Positions 7,516 to 14,127 of a stretch of DNA of 14,302 nt are shown in pieces. Within the stretch, counting starts at the first letter, position 1; every line of letters begins with the position of its first letter. Made by a program: the position numbers and the translations under genes. Where the stretch lies: contig DJSA01000101.1 of the NCBI GenBank assembly GCA_002438905.1, positions 1 to 14,302 on the forward strand, written 5' to 3'. The notes beneath the pieces are model-generated. The model saw nothing but the letters and a program-made list of their open reading frames with translations. It searched no databases and was not told the origin of the DNA. This DNA comes from Bacteroidales bacterium UBA6346. GTDB lineage: Bacteria; Bacteroidota; Bacteroidia; Bacteroidales; UBA932.

Positions 7516-8796
7516 ATGAGAAATCGTCTGAAGACAATAATAATGACGGCACTGGTTGCCGTGTCCTGCGTAACCGAGCAGGATTTGCTTGAAAACCGCT
7601 TGTTTTACACATCCGACAATCTTCGCAGCGAGATAAGGGTCGCTGTTGACGAGGGGATCTATGAGGCCGTCCGCACTGTATCCGCCTCGGTTGCCTCCCC
7701 GCTGAAGGAAGATTTGACAGTGGATTTCATAAAATCTCCGGAACTTCTTGAAACTTACAGACAGGCATATTACTCGCCGGCCGCGGAACTTCTGCCGGAT
7801 GAGTGCTGCGACATCGCGGGCCTCAGTTCCAAGATTGTAAGAGGCTCCGTTGAGTCTCTTCCTGCTGAGATTCATTTCAGCGGACTTGATGCGCTTGACT
7901 TGTCGTGGTCAAAGGAATATGTACTTCCCGTGACTCTGAGGTCAGACGGCGTCGATGTTCTGGAATCGGCAAGGACAATGTATTTCGTCATACGCAAGGC
8001 GTACCTTGTCAACATGGCCGGGAATATGTCCTCCAACCGCGCATGGCCGGTGTGGGACAATTTCGACAAGGTGAAGAACCTTGAGGCGTTCACGCTGGAG
8101 GCTCTCGTCTATAACAACGGGTTTGACAACGGGATGGTCGTTGATGGAGCCGAAACTTGGAATGCCGACGGAATAAACACCATTATGGGGGTGGAGGATC
8201 ATTTTCTTGTCCGGATAGGTGATTCTTCCATACCGTCGAACCAATTGCAGGTGGCGTGTGCATACAAGGATGAGGCAGGGAACACGACATACAGGAAGGC
8301 GGTCACATCTTCTGCCTGCCAGCTGAAGAAAGACCGGTGGTATCATATTGCAGTGACGTTTGACAGGGGGCTTGTCTGCATATATATTGACGGAAAACTG
8401 AAGGCCTCGGAAAATGTGAGGGCGATAGGGTACGGGACCGACAGCGATGGAAAACAGTATCCTGTGGAGTTCACTTCCGTGAATTTCGGAGCTCCGCATT
8501 CGGAGGAGGATGACGGCAAGCCGCGCTGTTTCTGGGTAGGGTATTCTTATCAGCCGGCACGCTATCTTGACGGAATGCTTGCCGAGGTCCGGCTCTGGGA
8601 CAAGGCTCTGTCTGTCGGGGAAATAAATGCTTCCGGGCATTTCTATAAGCTCTATGCATCGGATATTGACGATAGTCTGCTTGCCTACTGGAAGTTTGAC
8701 GACGGGGCTGGCAAGACGGTGAAGGATCATTCTTCCTATGGCTATGACCTGACGGCCCAGCGCGACATCGCATGGTATCCGGTTGAATTGAAATAA
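7516..8796 (+). CDS. DUF1735 and LamG-domain surface lipoprotein
   Basis: A 426-aa lipoprotein with signal peptide and lipobox AVSC (Cys18). Residues about 33-162 look like DUF1735: YEAVRTVSASVASPL, a YYSP segment, and YVLPVTLRSDGVDVLESAR before a beta-strand end. Residues about 175-415 form a concanavalin A-like/LamG lectin domain: EAFTLEALVYNNG (190-202), RWYHIAVTFDRG (274-285), YIDGKLKASE (290-299), LDGMLAEVRLWDKALS (351-366) and LLAYWKFDDGAGKTVKDHS (388-406). The likely role is surface glycan binding that helps SusD and the endoglycosidase; no catalytic motif is visible. It starts 3 nt after the preceding gene. The same domain pair stands at the equivalent place in the BT3983-BT3987 locus as I remember it. 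Confidence 0.8.
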   Translation: MRNRLKTIIMTALVAVSCVTEQDLLENRLFYTSDNLRSEIRVAVDEGIYEAVRTVSASVASPLKEDLTVDFIKSPELLETYRQAYYSPAAELLPDECCDIAGLSSKIVRGSVESLPAEIHFSGLDALDLSWSKEYVLPVTLRSDGVDVLESARTMYFVIRKAYLVNMAGNMSSNRAWPVWDNFDKVKNLEAFTLEALVYNNGFDNGMVVDGAETWNADGINTIMGVEDHFLVRIGDSSIPSNQLQVACAYKDEAGNTTYRKAVTSSACQLKKDRWYHIAVTFDRGLVCIYIDGKLKASENVRAIGYGTDSDGKQYPVEFTSVNFGAPHSEEDDGKPRCFWVGYSYQPARYLDGMLAEVRLWDKALSVGEINASGHFYKLYASDIDDSLLAYWKFDDGAGKTVKDHSSYGYDLTAQRDIAWYPVELK

Positions 8797-8832
8797 GTTA
8801 TCTACAGTTTAATAAACACTAAATTTTTGTTC

Positions 8833-10188
8833 ATGAAAAAGATTCTTTATTTTGCCACTGCGGCAATGCTGTTGTTCAGCGGCTGCAGCAAGGAGACTCC
8901 AAAGCCGGAGGATTCAATCTCTGTCAATCCGACGGAGAAATCGTTCGGCCCAGAAGGGGGCTCGGTTGAGGTTACGGTGAAAAGTTCCGGAGACTGGCTT
9001 TTGGACGGGGATTGCGAGTGGGCTTCTCCGAGTGCCGTTTCAGGCGCGGACGGTGACGTCGTCACATTTACTGTCAGTCCGAACGACAAGCATGAAGCCC
9101 TCAGCACGGTCTTCACTTTCATTTCCGGAGACAAGAAGGCCGATTTTGAGATAAGGGTTGCCGAGCACGCGCTTCCTGTATTCAAACTCACTTCAGACCC
9201 GAAGGTGACGGCGATATGCACGGAAAGCTTCTTCGATGTCAGCATTGAGACAGATCTCAAGTTGAAGGACATTACGGTGAAAATTGATGAAGCCGCAGCA
9301 TCATGGATTAAGTTCTATGCCGTTGAGGGCGGCAAATACACCTTCAGGGTAAGCCCGAACGGCAATGAGACAGTGAGGACTGGAGGCGTGACCTTGTCTG
9401 CGGATCTTTGTGACGACATAAGGGTTGAGGTATCTCAGAACGCTAAGTCCAAGATTGTGCTTGCCGCCCAAAAGTATGAGTGCAAGTCGGAGGCAGGGAC
9501 TGTGGATGTTGTTGTTTCGGAGACGAACATCGAGTTTGACGCTATCGTCCCGCAGGAGTTTCAGAGCTGGATTTCCGTGAAGGAAATAAAGGGAAACACC
9601 GTTACATTGTCTCTGACTGAAGCTGAAGAACGCCGCGAGGGAAAGATTCAGGTCGTTGCCAAGGACGGCACGCTGACCGTCGAGGCCGAGATTGTGCAGC
9701 TGGCTCCGGAGCGTGGTGCAAAAGTGACTGTCGTCGATGGAGTGGAATCATCGTGGATTCTGTACAAAGAGCCGTGGTGGCCAAAATTTTTCAACGTCTA
9801 CGGCAACAGTTTCGCGTACTGGAATCCTACTGATTATGGAACCTCTCCAGCGTATCTGTTTTGGAAGGACACTTCTGAAAGTAATGTAAAGGGTTATGTG
9901 AAAGAAGGATTCTATGGCTACATAGACATGTTTGAGGTCAAGCCTATTGTCGGTTTGAGGATGAGGTATCACGAGAGTAGAGGAGACACATCCTTGAAAT
10001 TCTCCGTTTCCAATGACGGCGAGAACTGGACGGAGCTGGGGACATTCGGCGACGGGACAACCAACAAGGAAAACAGGTATTTCAAGTTCGAAGGTCTTGA
10101 GTGCCGGTATTTCAAGTATGAACCTCTTGGACAAAATAACGAGAAACTGCCTATATTTCTCTATAATATGATGTTTTACCATCTATAA
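8833..10188 (+). CDS. BACON-repeat lipoprotein with C-terminal discoidin (F5/8 type C)-like domain
   Basis: A 451-aa lipoprotein from ATG 8833, chosen over the upstream TTG at 8827 because MKKILYFATAAMLLFSGC is a standard signal peptide with Cys18. Three successive beta-rich BACON-like modules follow, at about 28-113 (VNPTEKSFGPEGGSVEVTV), 115-204 and 208-291 (ILAAQKYECKSEAGTVDVVV-like start, VEAEIVQLAPE end). Residues about 300-451 resemble a discoidin/F5-8C carbohydrate-binding domain, with FSVSNDGENWTELGTFGDG and CRYFKYEPLG. No enzyme motif is seen, so a surface glycan-binding role is inferred. It lies 36 nt after the LamG gene and 11 nt before the GH18 gene. The BACON modules probably act as spacers lifting the binding domain from the membrane. 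The last 150 residues could be another beta-sandwich CBM. Confidence 0.75.
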   Translation: MKKILYFATAAMLLFSGCSKETPKPEDSISVNPTEKSFGPEGGSVEVTVKSSGDWLLDGDCEWASPSAVSGADGDVVTFTVSPNDKHEALSTVFTFISGDKKADFEIRVAEHALPVFKLTSDPKVTAICTESFFDVSIETDLKLKDITVKIDEAAASWIKFYAVEGGKYTFRVSPNGNETVRTGGVTLSADLCDDIRVEVSQNAKSKIVLAAQKYECKSEAGTVDVVVSETNIEFDAIVPQEFQSWISVKEIKGNTVTLSLTEAEERREGKIQVVAKDGTLTVEAEIVQLAPERGAKVTVVDGVESSWILYKEPWWPKFFNVYGNSFAYWNPTDYGTSPAYLFWKDTSESNVKGYVKEGFYGYIDMFEVKPIVGLRMRYHESRGDTSLKFSVSNDGENWTELGTFGDGTTNKENRYFKFEGLECRYFKYEPLGQNNEKLPIFLYNMMFYHL

Positions 10189-10199
10189 AAAATCAATCA

Positions 10200-11855
10200 A
10201 TGAAAAGCAGATTGTTTCTATCCCTGATAATTCCGGCGCTCGCCGCCTGTTTCCTTAATTCCTGCACATCTGAGGCGCAGGAGACTCTTGAGGTTTCCCC
10301 GGCTTCCATAAGCTTCGAGGCAACCGGAAATGAAAATAAAGTTTTGAAGGTCACGACAAATGCGTCTGACTGGTCTTTTGTGAACTCTTCATGGATTGAG
10401 GGTTCAAAGAGCGGGGACGAGCTTGTGGTTAACTGCAAGGACAACACTTCTCTCTCTCCGCGTGAGGGGTGGCTGAGGGTTTCCGCCGGAGCTGCGGAGC
10501 CGGTAGTAGTGAAGGTCACGCAGAATGCGGCCGAACCTCAGCAGCCGTCAGGTGAACCTGTGTCACTGGTCAGTGTGAACGGTGTGACTGACATAAAGGT
10601 CAAGGACGAGAATGAAATAACGCTTTCGGTTGCGGTTTCTCTTCCGTCTCCGGCAGAAAATTCAGTGACGGTGAAACTTGTCGCGGACTATGACTATCTT
10701 GATGCCTTTAACAAGTCTGATCTCTACCATTTCAGAAAAGCCGTCCTTCTCGAATCAGGGCGTGTCACTCTTCCGGAGAATGTCACGGTTACAATTCCTG
10801 CGGGAAGGAGCGAGTCGGAGGCTCTTTCTGTTAAAGTCGATGTTTCCGGCTTTGCGTACGATGAGAGACATCTTCTTCCTCTGAGCCTTGAGGTTGTCGA
10901 GAATGCCACCGTTTCAGACGAAGGCCGCGCCAATTTTGTGCTTACCCGTCCGAAGCCGATAAAGAATGTCGTCATCTATGAGGTGAACGAGACAAACCCG
11001 CTGAATACTCTCGAATACAAGCTTGAAGACGGCTCGTATTTCTTTGATTCCGCAGTGCTTTTCTCTTCCAACATCATCGACAGGGACGGCGAACCCCGTC
11101 TCTCCAACAACGCTAATGTTCAGGCTTTGCTTGACCAGTGCGCCGTGTATGTACAGCCGTTGCGCGATGCCGGAATCAAGGTTTATCTCGGGCTTCTCGG
11201 ACATCACACAATTGCCGGCCTCGGAAACCTGTCGGACAAGGGTGCCAGACTTTTCGCGGAGGAAGTCGCGGAGGCCTGCTACATCTACGGTCTTGACGGA
11301 GTGTTCCTCGACGATGAATACACTTCATACCCGGAAACTCCCAAGAACGACAACTACACCGATGCTTCCCTTTATGCCGCAGGCCGTCTCTGCTATGAGC
11401 TGAAGAGGGCGATGAAGATGAAGTGCCCGTGGGAGACAGAAGTCTCGTATTGGGTCTATGGGAACTTCAGAACCATTCTTTATCCTGTCGTTGATGATGG
11501 CATCGAGCATCATGTAAGTTCGTTCATAGACATCGTTCTTCCGGGCTATGGCGGTGTTGGACGCCGCTATGCGGATCTCACGAATGCCAACTGCGGTGTC
11601 GCCGCTTACGAGTTGAATAAGGGCAGCGTTCCTCGCGGGGAACTCGGCTCGGCTGTAGCTGACGGATATGGCTACTGTATGTGGTTCTGCTTCCATCCTT
11701 CTGACAAGGGAACCATTTCGAACAATCTAAATCGCTCTCTGGGAGGTTTCCGTGACGCGGCGCAGGCATTCTACGGGCAGACGGTCCTCGACCCGAAGAA
11801 TTACTATGACAAGCTCGGAGAGGGCTCGTTCGACCCTAATCCGCACGCCTTTTAG
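10200..11855 (+). CDS. Endo-beta-N-acetylglucosaminidase, GH18 (BACON-DUF1735-GH18 lipoprotein)
   Basis: A 551-aa surface lipoprotein (lipobox FLNSC, Cys22). Residues 29-109 are a BACON domain (LEVSPASISFEATGNENKVL ... VVVKVTQNA). Residues about 120-250 look like DUF1735 (LVADYDYLDAFN; LLPLSLEVVENATVSDEG). Residues about 255-551 are the GH18 barrel. Strand 3 is KVYLGLLGHHTIAGLGNLSD, like the LGNHQGAG segment of Endo H. The active site is GLDGVFLDDEYTSY, with D366, assisting D371 and acid E373 in DGxxxDxE, close to Endo H's GLDGVDFDDEYAEYG. The reaction is hydrolysis of the GlcNAc-beta-1,4-GlcNAc bond of N-glycans, keeping one GlcNAc on the protein. Architecture matches the B. thetaiotaomicron enzyme EndoBT-3987. 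High-mannose specificity is inferred from that likeness only. It is the last gene of the operon, followed by a terminator. Confidence 0.88.
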   Translation: MKSRLFLSLIIPALAACFLNSCTSEAQETLEVSPASISFEATGNENKVLKVTTNASDWSFVNSSWIEGSKSGDELVVNCKDNTSLSPREGWLRVSAGAAEPVVVKVTQNAAEPQQPSGEPVSLVSVNGVTDIKVKDENEITLSVAVSLPSPAENSVTVKLVADYDYLDAFNKSDLYHFRKAVLLESGRVTLPENVTVTIPAGRSESEALSVKVDVSGFAYDERHLLPLSLEVVENATVSDEGRANFVLTRPKPIKNVVIYEVNETNPLNTLEYKLEDGSYFFDSAVLFSSNIIDRDGEPRLSNNANVQALLDQCAVYVQPLRDAGIKVYLGLLGHHTIAGLGNLSDKGARLFAEEVAEACYIYGLDGVFLDDEYTSYPETPKNDNYTDASLYAAGRLCYELKRAMKMKCPWETEVSYWVYGNFRTILYPVVDDGIEHHVSSFIDIVLPGYGGVGRRYADLTNANCGVAAYELNKGSVPRGELGSAVADGYGYCMWFCFHPSDKGTISNNLNRSLGGFRDAAQAFYGQTVLDPKNYYDKLGEGSFDPNPHAF

Positions 11856-11876
11856 GATTCGGTGATTACAACATTT

Positions 11877-11920
11877 CCCGGTGCCGCTCCCCATTGAGGA
11901 CTGCAGCGCCGGGATTTTTT
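11877..11920 (+). terminator. Rho-independent terminator of the PUL operon
   Basis: CCCGGTGC (11877-11884) pairs with GCGCCGGG (11906-11913) in an 8-bp stem with one G-U pair, followed by A and six T (11915-11920). It lies 22 nt after the stop of the GH18 gene and marks the operon end. Confidence 0.82.
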
Positions 11921-11988
11921 GTTCCGCGTCCGGTGCATTTACATTGAGGAAAATTTGCGCTGGGTTGTATTCAGGCATTAAAATACAC

Positions 11989-12074
11989 GAGCCAAAACTA
12001 TCAAAATTCTGGAGCTATGGCTCGCCAATAATTATAGGTGAGCCACAACTCCTATTTTCTGCGAGTTTTGGCTC
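11989..12074. repeat. 86-bp coaxial imperfect palindrome between convergent genes
   Basis: The outer arms GAGCCAAAACT (11989-11999) and AGTTTTGGCTC (12064-12074) are perfect reverse complements. The inner arms GGAGCTATGGCTCGCC (12011-12026) and GGTGAGCCACAACTCC (12037-12052) pair with few mismatches around the 10-nt AT loop 12027-12036. Both pairs share the same centre (between 12031 and 12032). The unit GAGCCA-AACT thus occurs four times in alternating orientation. The 341-nt gene-free stretch 11856-12196 holds this, the terminators at either end, and nothing else I can identify. It could be a MITE-like element or a bidirectional transcript-end structure. Confidence 0.75.
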
Positions 12075-12163
12075 ACTTATAATTGCATAATAGCATTTTT
12101 TGATAGCTCTGCGGTCAAGTAACCATCATACTAACAAGGCTCTTAGCAATAAACTCAATTTGG

Positions 12164-12177
12164 GAAAAAACGGACAA
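12164..12177. repeat. 14-bp direct repeat, copy 1 (downstream of the ATPase gene)
   Basis: GAAAAAACGGACAA occurs here and, identically and in the same orientation, at 13485-13498. A diverged copy (GAAAATCGGACAAAA) is at 13454-13468. The first two copies flank the ATPase gene. On the minus strand the sequence reads TTGTCCGTTTTTTC, downstream of the ATPase stop. Confidence 0.7.
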
Positions 12178-12201
12178 AATGAGGAATTGCACAATCTCAT
12201 T
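12165..12201 (-). terminator. Possible terminator of the ATPase gene
   Basis: On the minus strand AATGAG+ATTG (12201-12192) pairs with CAAT+CTCATT (12189-12186 and 12183-12178), with a 2-nt bulge and a very short loop, overlapping the ATPase TGA stop (12199-12197). After 7 nt (TTGTCCG) comes a run of six T (12170-12165). The stem is AT-rich and the T-run is displaced, so it is not a classic terminator. Confidence 0.4.
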
Positions 12202-13381
12202 GCAGATCGGATCTCGGTTCGCGAAGGGTGCGAAGCGGGTCTCCGGTTCCTATCTGCATTGAAATCCAGAGGGCGAAGAACCTGTCTGTCAGTGAATAGA
12301 CTTTTGACCTTTCCGTAATGAGGTCCTTGTCCAGAAGTTTCTTCGCCGCCGACTGAACGGAACTTGCGGACGAAAGGCGGTGCTTCAGAATGAAGGCGGC
12401 GGAAGTAATCGCCGAAGCCTCCCCGTCAAGCGCTATTGCATAGAGGAGTTCCTTCTGCTTTTCGGGAATGTTGGACAGAATCTCGCGGAAAACCATATCG
12501 TAAGAGCCTACGAGCGATTGCAACGCTTCGCATATCGTGTCTGTTGAGCAGACCCCTCCTTTCGGAGTGTCCGCAAACGATTCGTTGAAAGTCTTCTGAA
12601 CATAGAACGTGTGTCCTCTGAAGAAATCATAGACTGCAGAGGCTTCTTTTTCGGTGATATTCTTTCCGAATTTGCGGAAATTCCCGACGATGAACGGAAC
12701 ATATATATCCCGCGCTATCTCATTGAGTTCAAGCATGTCCGCGCTGCGGTAGAACGGACGGTTCGACGAAAGGAACATCTCCTGCATCATGTGGCGCTCG
12801 CTGCCGGCGTATATGAAATTGCAGTTTCCTGATTTCTGGATATGCCCGCGCAGAAGAGCCTCGATGTTCTTTTCCGGGTACTTCGCAATCTGCTGAAATT
12901 CGTCGATGGCCACGATGCAGGGCTTGTCGGCCTTGTTCAGATAGTCAAAGATTTCCTCAAGCATAAATTCCGGCCTTTCAATGTCCCCCAGTTCTATGCT
13001 GAAGGTCGGAAGACCGGTCGAAATGTCGAATCCGAATCTGCCGCTTATCGATTTGAGGGTCTGAAGAAACATCTTCGCCATTTTCCTGCTGAGCGGCTGC
13101 AATGTCTCGTAAATTTCCTTTCCGAGGATGTATGTAAATTCCCGTAGGCTTGAAGTGTGAAGAATATCGATGAAGAATGTGTAGTAATCGTCCCGAATCT
13201 CCGGACGTTCATAGCAATAGCGTATCAGCCCCGTCTTTCCCATTCTTCTCGGGGATATGAGAACGAGATTGTTCCCGTTTGTCACTGACTTGACAAGCCG
13301 CTCCGACTCGACGACCCTGTCACAGAAATACTTCGCGTCAATCTTTCCCGTAACAACAAACGGGTTTCTTTCCTTAGCCAT
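12197..13381 (-). CDS. AAA-type P-loop ATPase with C-terminal winged-helix region
   Basis: A 394-aa protein of the archaeal-ATPase-like (ATPase_2) family common in Bacteroidales genomes. Walker A is SPRRMGKT (residues 43-50) and Walker B is CIVAIDEF (155-162). A sensor-like segment FIYAGSERHMM (189-199) and conserved arginines in SSNRPFYRSADM (205-216) follow. Residues about 290-370 look like a winged-helix region (LLYAIALDGEASAIT; SVQSAAKKLLDKDLI ... YSLTDRFFALWI). No signal peptide or membrane segment is seen, so it is cytoplasmic. The cellular role of this family is not established; it resembles STAND-type NTPases used in regulation or defence, but nothing here shows which. The start at 13381 fits the promoter 20 nt upstream. 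The gene is convergent with the PUL and probably independent of it. Confidence 0.85.
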   Translation of the reverse strand: MAKERNPFVVTGKIDAKYFCDRVVESERLVKSVTNGNNLVLISPRRMGKTGLIRYCYERPEIRDDYYTFFIDILHTSSLREFTYILGKEIYETLQPLSRKMAKMFLQTLKSISGRFGFDISTGLPTFSIELGDIERPEFMLEEIFDYLNKADKPCIVAIDEFQQIAKYPEKNIEALLRGHIQKSGNCNFIYAGSERHMMQEMFLSSNRPFYRSADMLELNEIARDIYVPFIVGNFRKFGKNITEKEASAVYDFFRGHTFYVQKTFNESFADTPKGGVCSTDTICEALQSLVGSYDMVFREILSNIPEKQKELLYAIALDGEASAITSAAFILKHRLSSASSVQSAAKKLLDKDLITERSKVYSLTDRFFALWISMQIGTGDPLRTLREPRSDLQ

Positions 13382-13401
13382 AGCCTTTCATGATTTTATT
13401 G

Positions 13402-13433
13402 CAAATATAATTATTCGATTCACATAATGCAAA
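13402..13433 (-). promoter_or_regulatory. Strong Bacteroidota-type promoter for the ATPase gene
   Basis: Read on the minus strand, TTTG (13433-13430), a 20-nt spacer, then TATATTTG (13409-13402) fit both consensus boxes and spacing exactly. Transcription would begin near 13395, about 14 nt before the ATG at 13381. Confidence 0.75.
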
Positions 13434-13440
13434 TCGAATA
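13412..13440. promoter_or_regulatory. 9-11-9 palindrome over the ATPase promoter, candidate operator
   Basis: TATTCGATT (13412-13420) and AATCGAATA (13432-13440) are perfect reverse complements separated by 11 nt. The palindrome covers the -33 box and part of the spacer of the ATPase promoter. Its size suits a dimeric DNA-binding repressor. The regulator is unknown. Confidence 0.55.
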
Positions 13441-13453
13441 AACTAAATTTCTG

Positions 13454-13468
13454 GAAAATCGGACAAAA
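13454..13468. repeat. Diverged third copy of the CGGACAA repeat
   Basis: GAAAATCGGACAAAA shares CGGACAA and the A-rich 5' side with the 14-bp repeats at 12164 and 13485. It lies 17 nt from the copy at 13485, between the ATPase promoter and the sigma gene end. Confidence 0.4.
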
Positions 13469-13477
13469 CCTCGATAA

Positions 13478-13505
13478 AAGCGTTGAAAAAACGGACAAGA
13501 CGCTT
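13478..13505 (-). terminator. Weak terminator-like hairpin after the right sigma factor
   Basis: On the minus strand AAGCGT (13505-13500) pairs with ACGCTT (13483-13478), followed by two further T. The 16-nt loop contains TTGTCCGTTTTTT. The short stem and short T-run make this a weak call, but it lies 12 nt after the restored sigma-factor stop. Confidence 0.35.
13485..13498. repeat. 14-bp direct repeat, copy 2 (upstream of the ATPase gene)
   Basis: This copy of GAAAAAACGGACAA is identical to 12164-12177. Together the two copies bracket a segment of about 1.3 kb that contains the ATPase gene, its promoter and the palindromic operator. Confidence 0.7.
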
Positions 13506-13516
13506 GCAAGGGGCGG

Positions 13517-14078
13517 TCAGGAAAGGATGACGAAGACTATCAGCAGGTCGCCGAAGACTGAGCGGAAGACTGCAAGGGCACGCTGAATTTCGGTGGTCAC
13601 CTGCCTGGTGGTGAGCTGATATTCCCGGGCTATCTCCTTGTAGGTCAGCCCGTCCATACGGCTTTGCAACAAAAATGTCGAAGCTTTTTTGCGGAAGCTT
13701 CCGGCGGCACTCGGCAATCCTCTCGTTCAGGTCGGAAAGAAAGGCCATTCCGTTCGAGTCCCGTTCCGCCAGAATCCCGAACATCGCGTCCCTGAGAGCC
13801 GTGTCCCTGATTTCCCGGTGCGCGGACGAAAGCATCGACTCCCGCTTGACGTAGTCATAGCTTTTGCTCATCACCACACGGTGGAAATATCCTCTCACGT
13901 TGCTTCCCTCCACGAAAATATCCTTCTTTTCGAGAATTTTCACGATGCTTTCGGAATATATGTCTTCCGCGACCGCCCTCTCCCTGACAAAAGACATGGA
14001 ATGGGCGATGAACCTGCCCCGGTCCTTGTGAATCGAGGCGAGCTCTCCCATGAAATATGTCATGTCTTCGCTTTTCAT
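13517..14078 (-). pseudogene. ECF-type RNA polymerase sigma factor with a frameshift before region 4
   Basis: From ATG 14078 the minus strand encodes region 2 (FIAHSMSFVRERAVAEDIYS, then ESIVKILEKKDIF; VRGYFHRVVMSKSYDYVKRE). It continues to ECRRKLPQKSFDIFVA, where the frame is lost. In the -1-related frame the helix-turn-helix of region 4 follows at once: SRMDGLTYKEIAREYQLTTR, then QVTTEIQRALAVF, to a TGA at 13517. Removing one base from the T-run 13663-13665 (AAA on the coding strand) gives LPQKSFDIFVASRMDGLTYK, which fits the family in length and sequence, for a total of about 186 aa. Unrepaired, the frame runs to 13443 with an unrelated tail. No anti-sigma gene is next to it. Its ATPase neighbour downstream is in the same direction but has its own promoter. 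Confidence 0.82.
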
Positions 14079-14095
14079 TCTTGCTCGAAATAGTT

Positions 14096-14127
14096 AAAAA
14101 ATAATATTGTCTAGGCTCATCCGCAAA
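14096..14127 (-). promoter_or_regulatory. Candidate promoter for the right sigma factor
   Basis: On the minus strand TTTG (14127-14124), a 20-nt spacer, then TATTTTTT (14103-14096) match the Bacteroidota promoter with one mismatch in the -7 box. The -33 box lies inside the DUF4988-like fragment of the opposite strand. Confidence 0.45.

Noticed and set aside
11989..12074. CRISPR-like interpretation of the repeated GAGCCA units
   Set aside because: The units alternate in orientation around a single centre and have no regular spacers, so it is a palindrome and not an array.
11881..12318. Two small plus-strand open frames (69 and 72 codons) after the GH18 gene
   Set aside because: They lie over the terminator, the palindrome and the antisense strand of the ATPase 3' end; no start signal or family resemblance.
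12611..13147. Plus-strand open frames opposite the ATPase
   Set aside because: Antisense shadows of a gene with clear Walker motifs.
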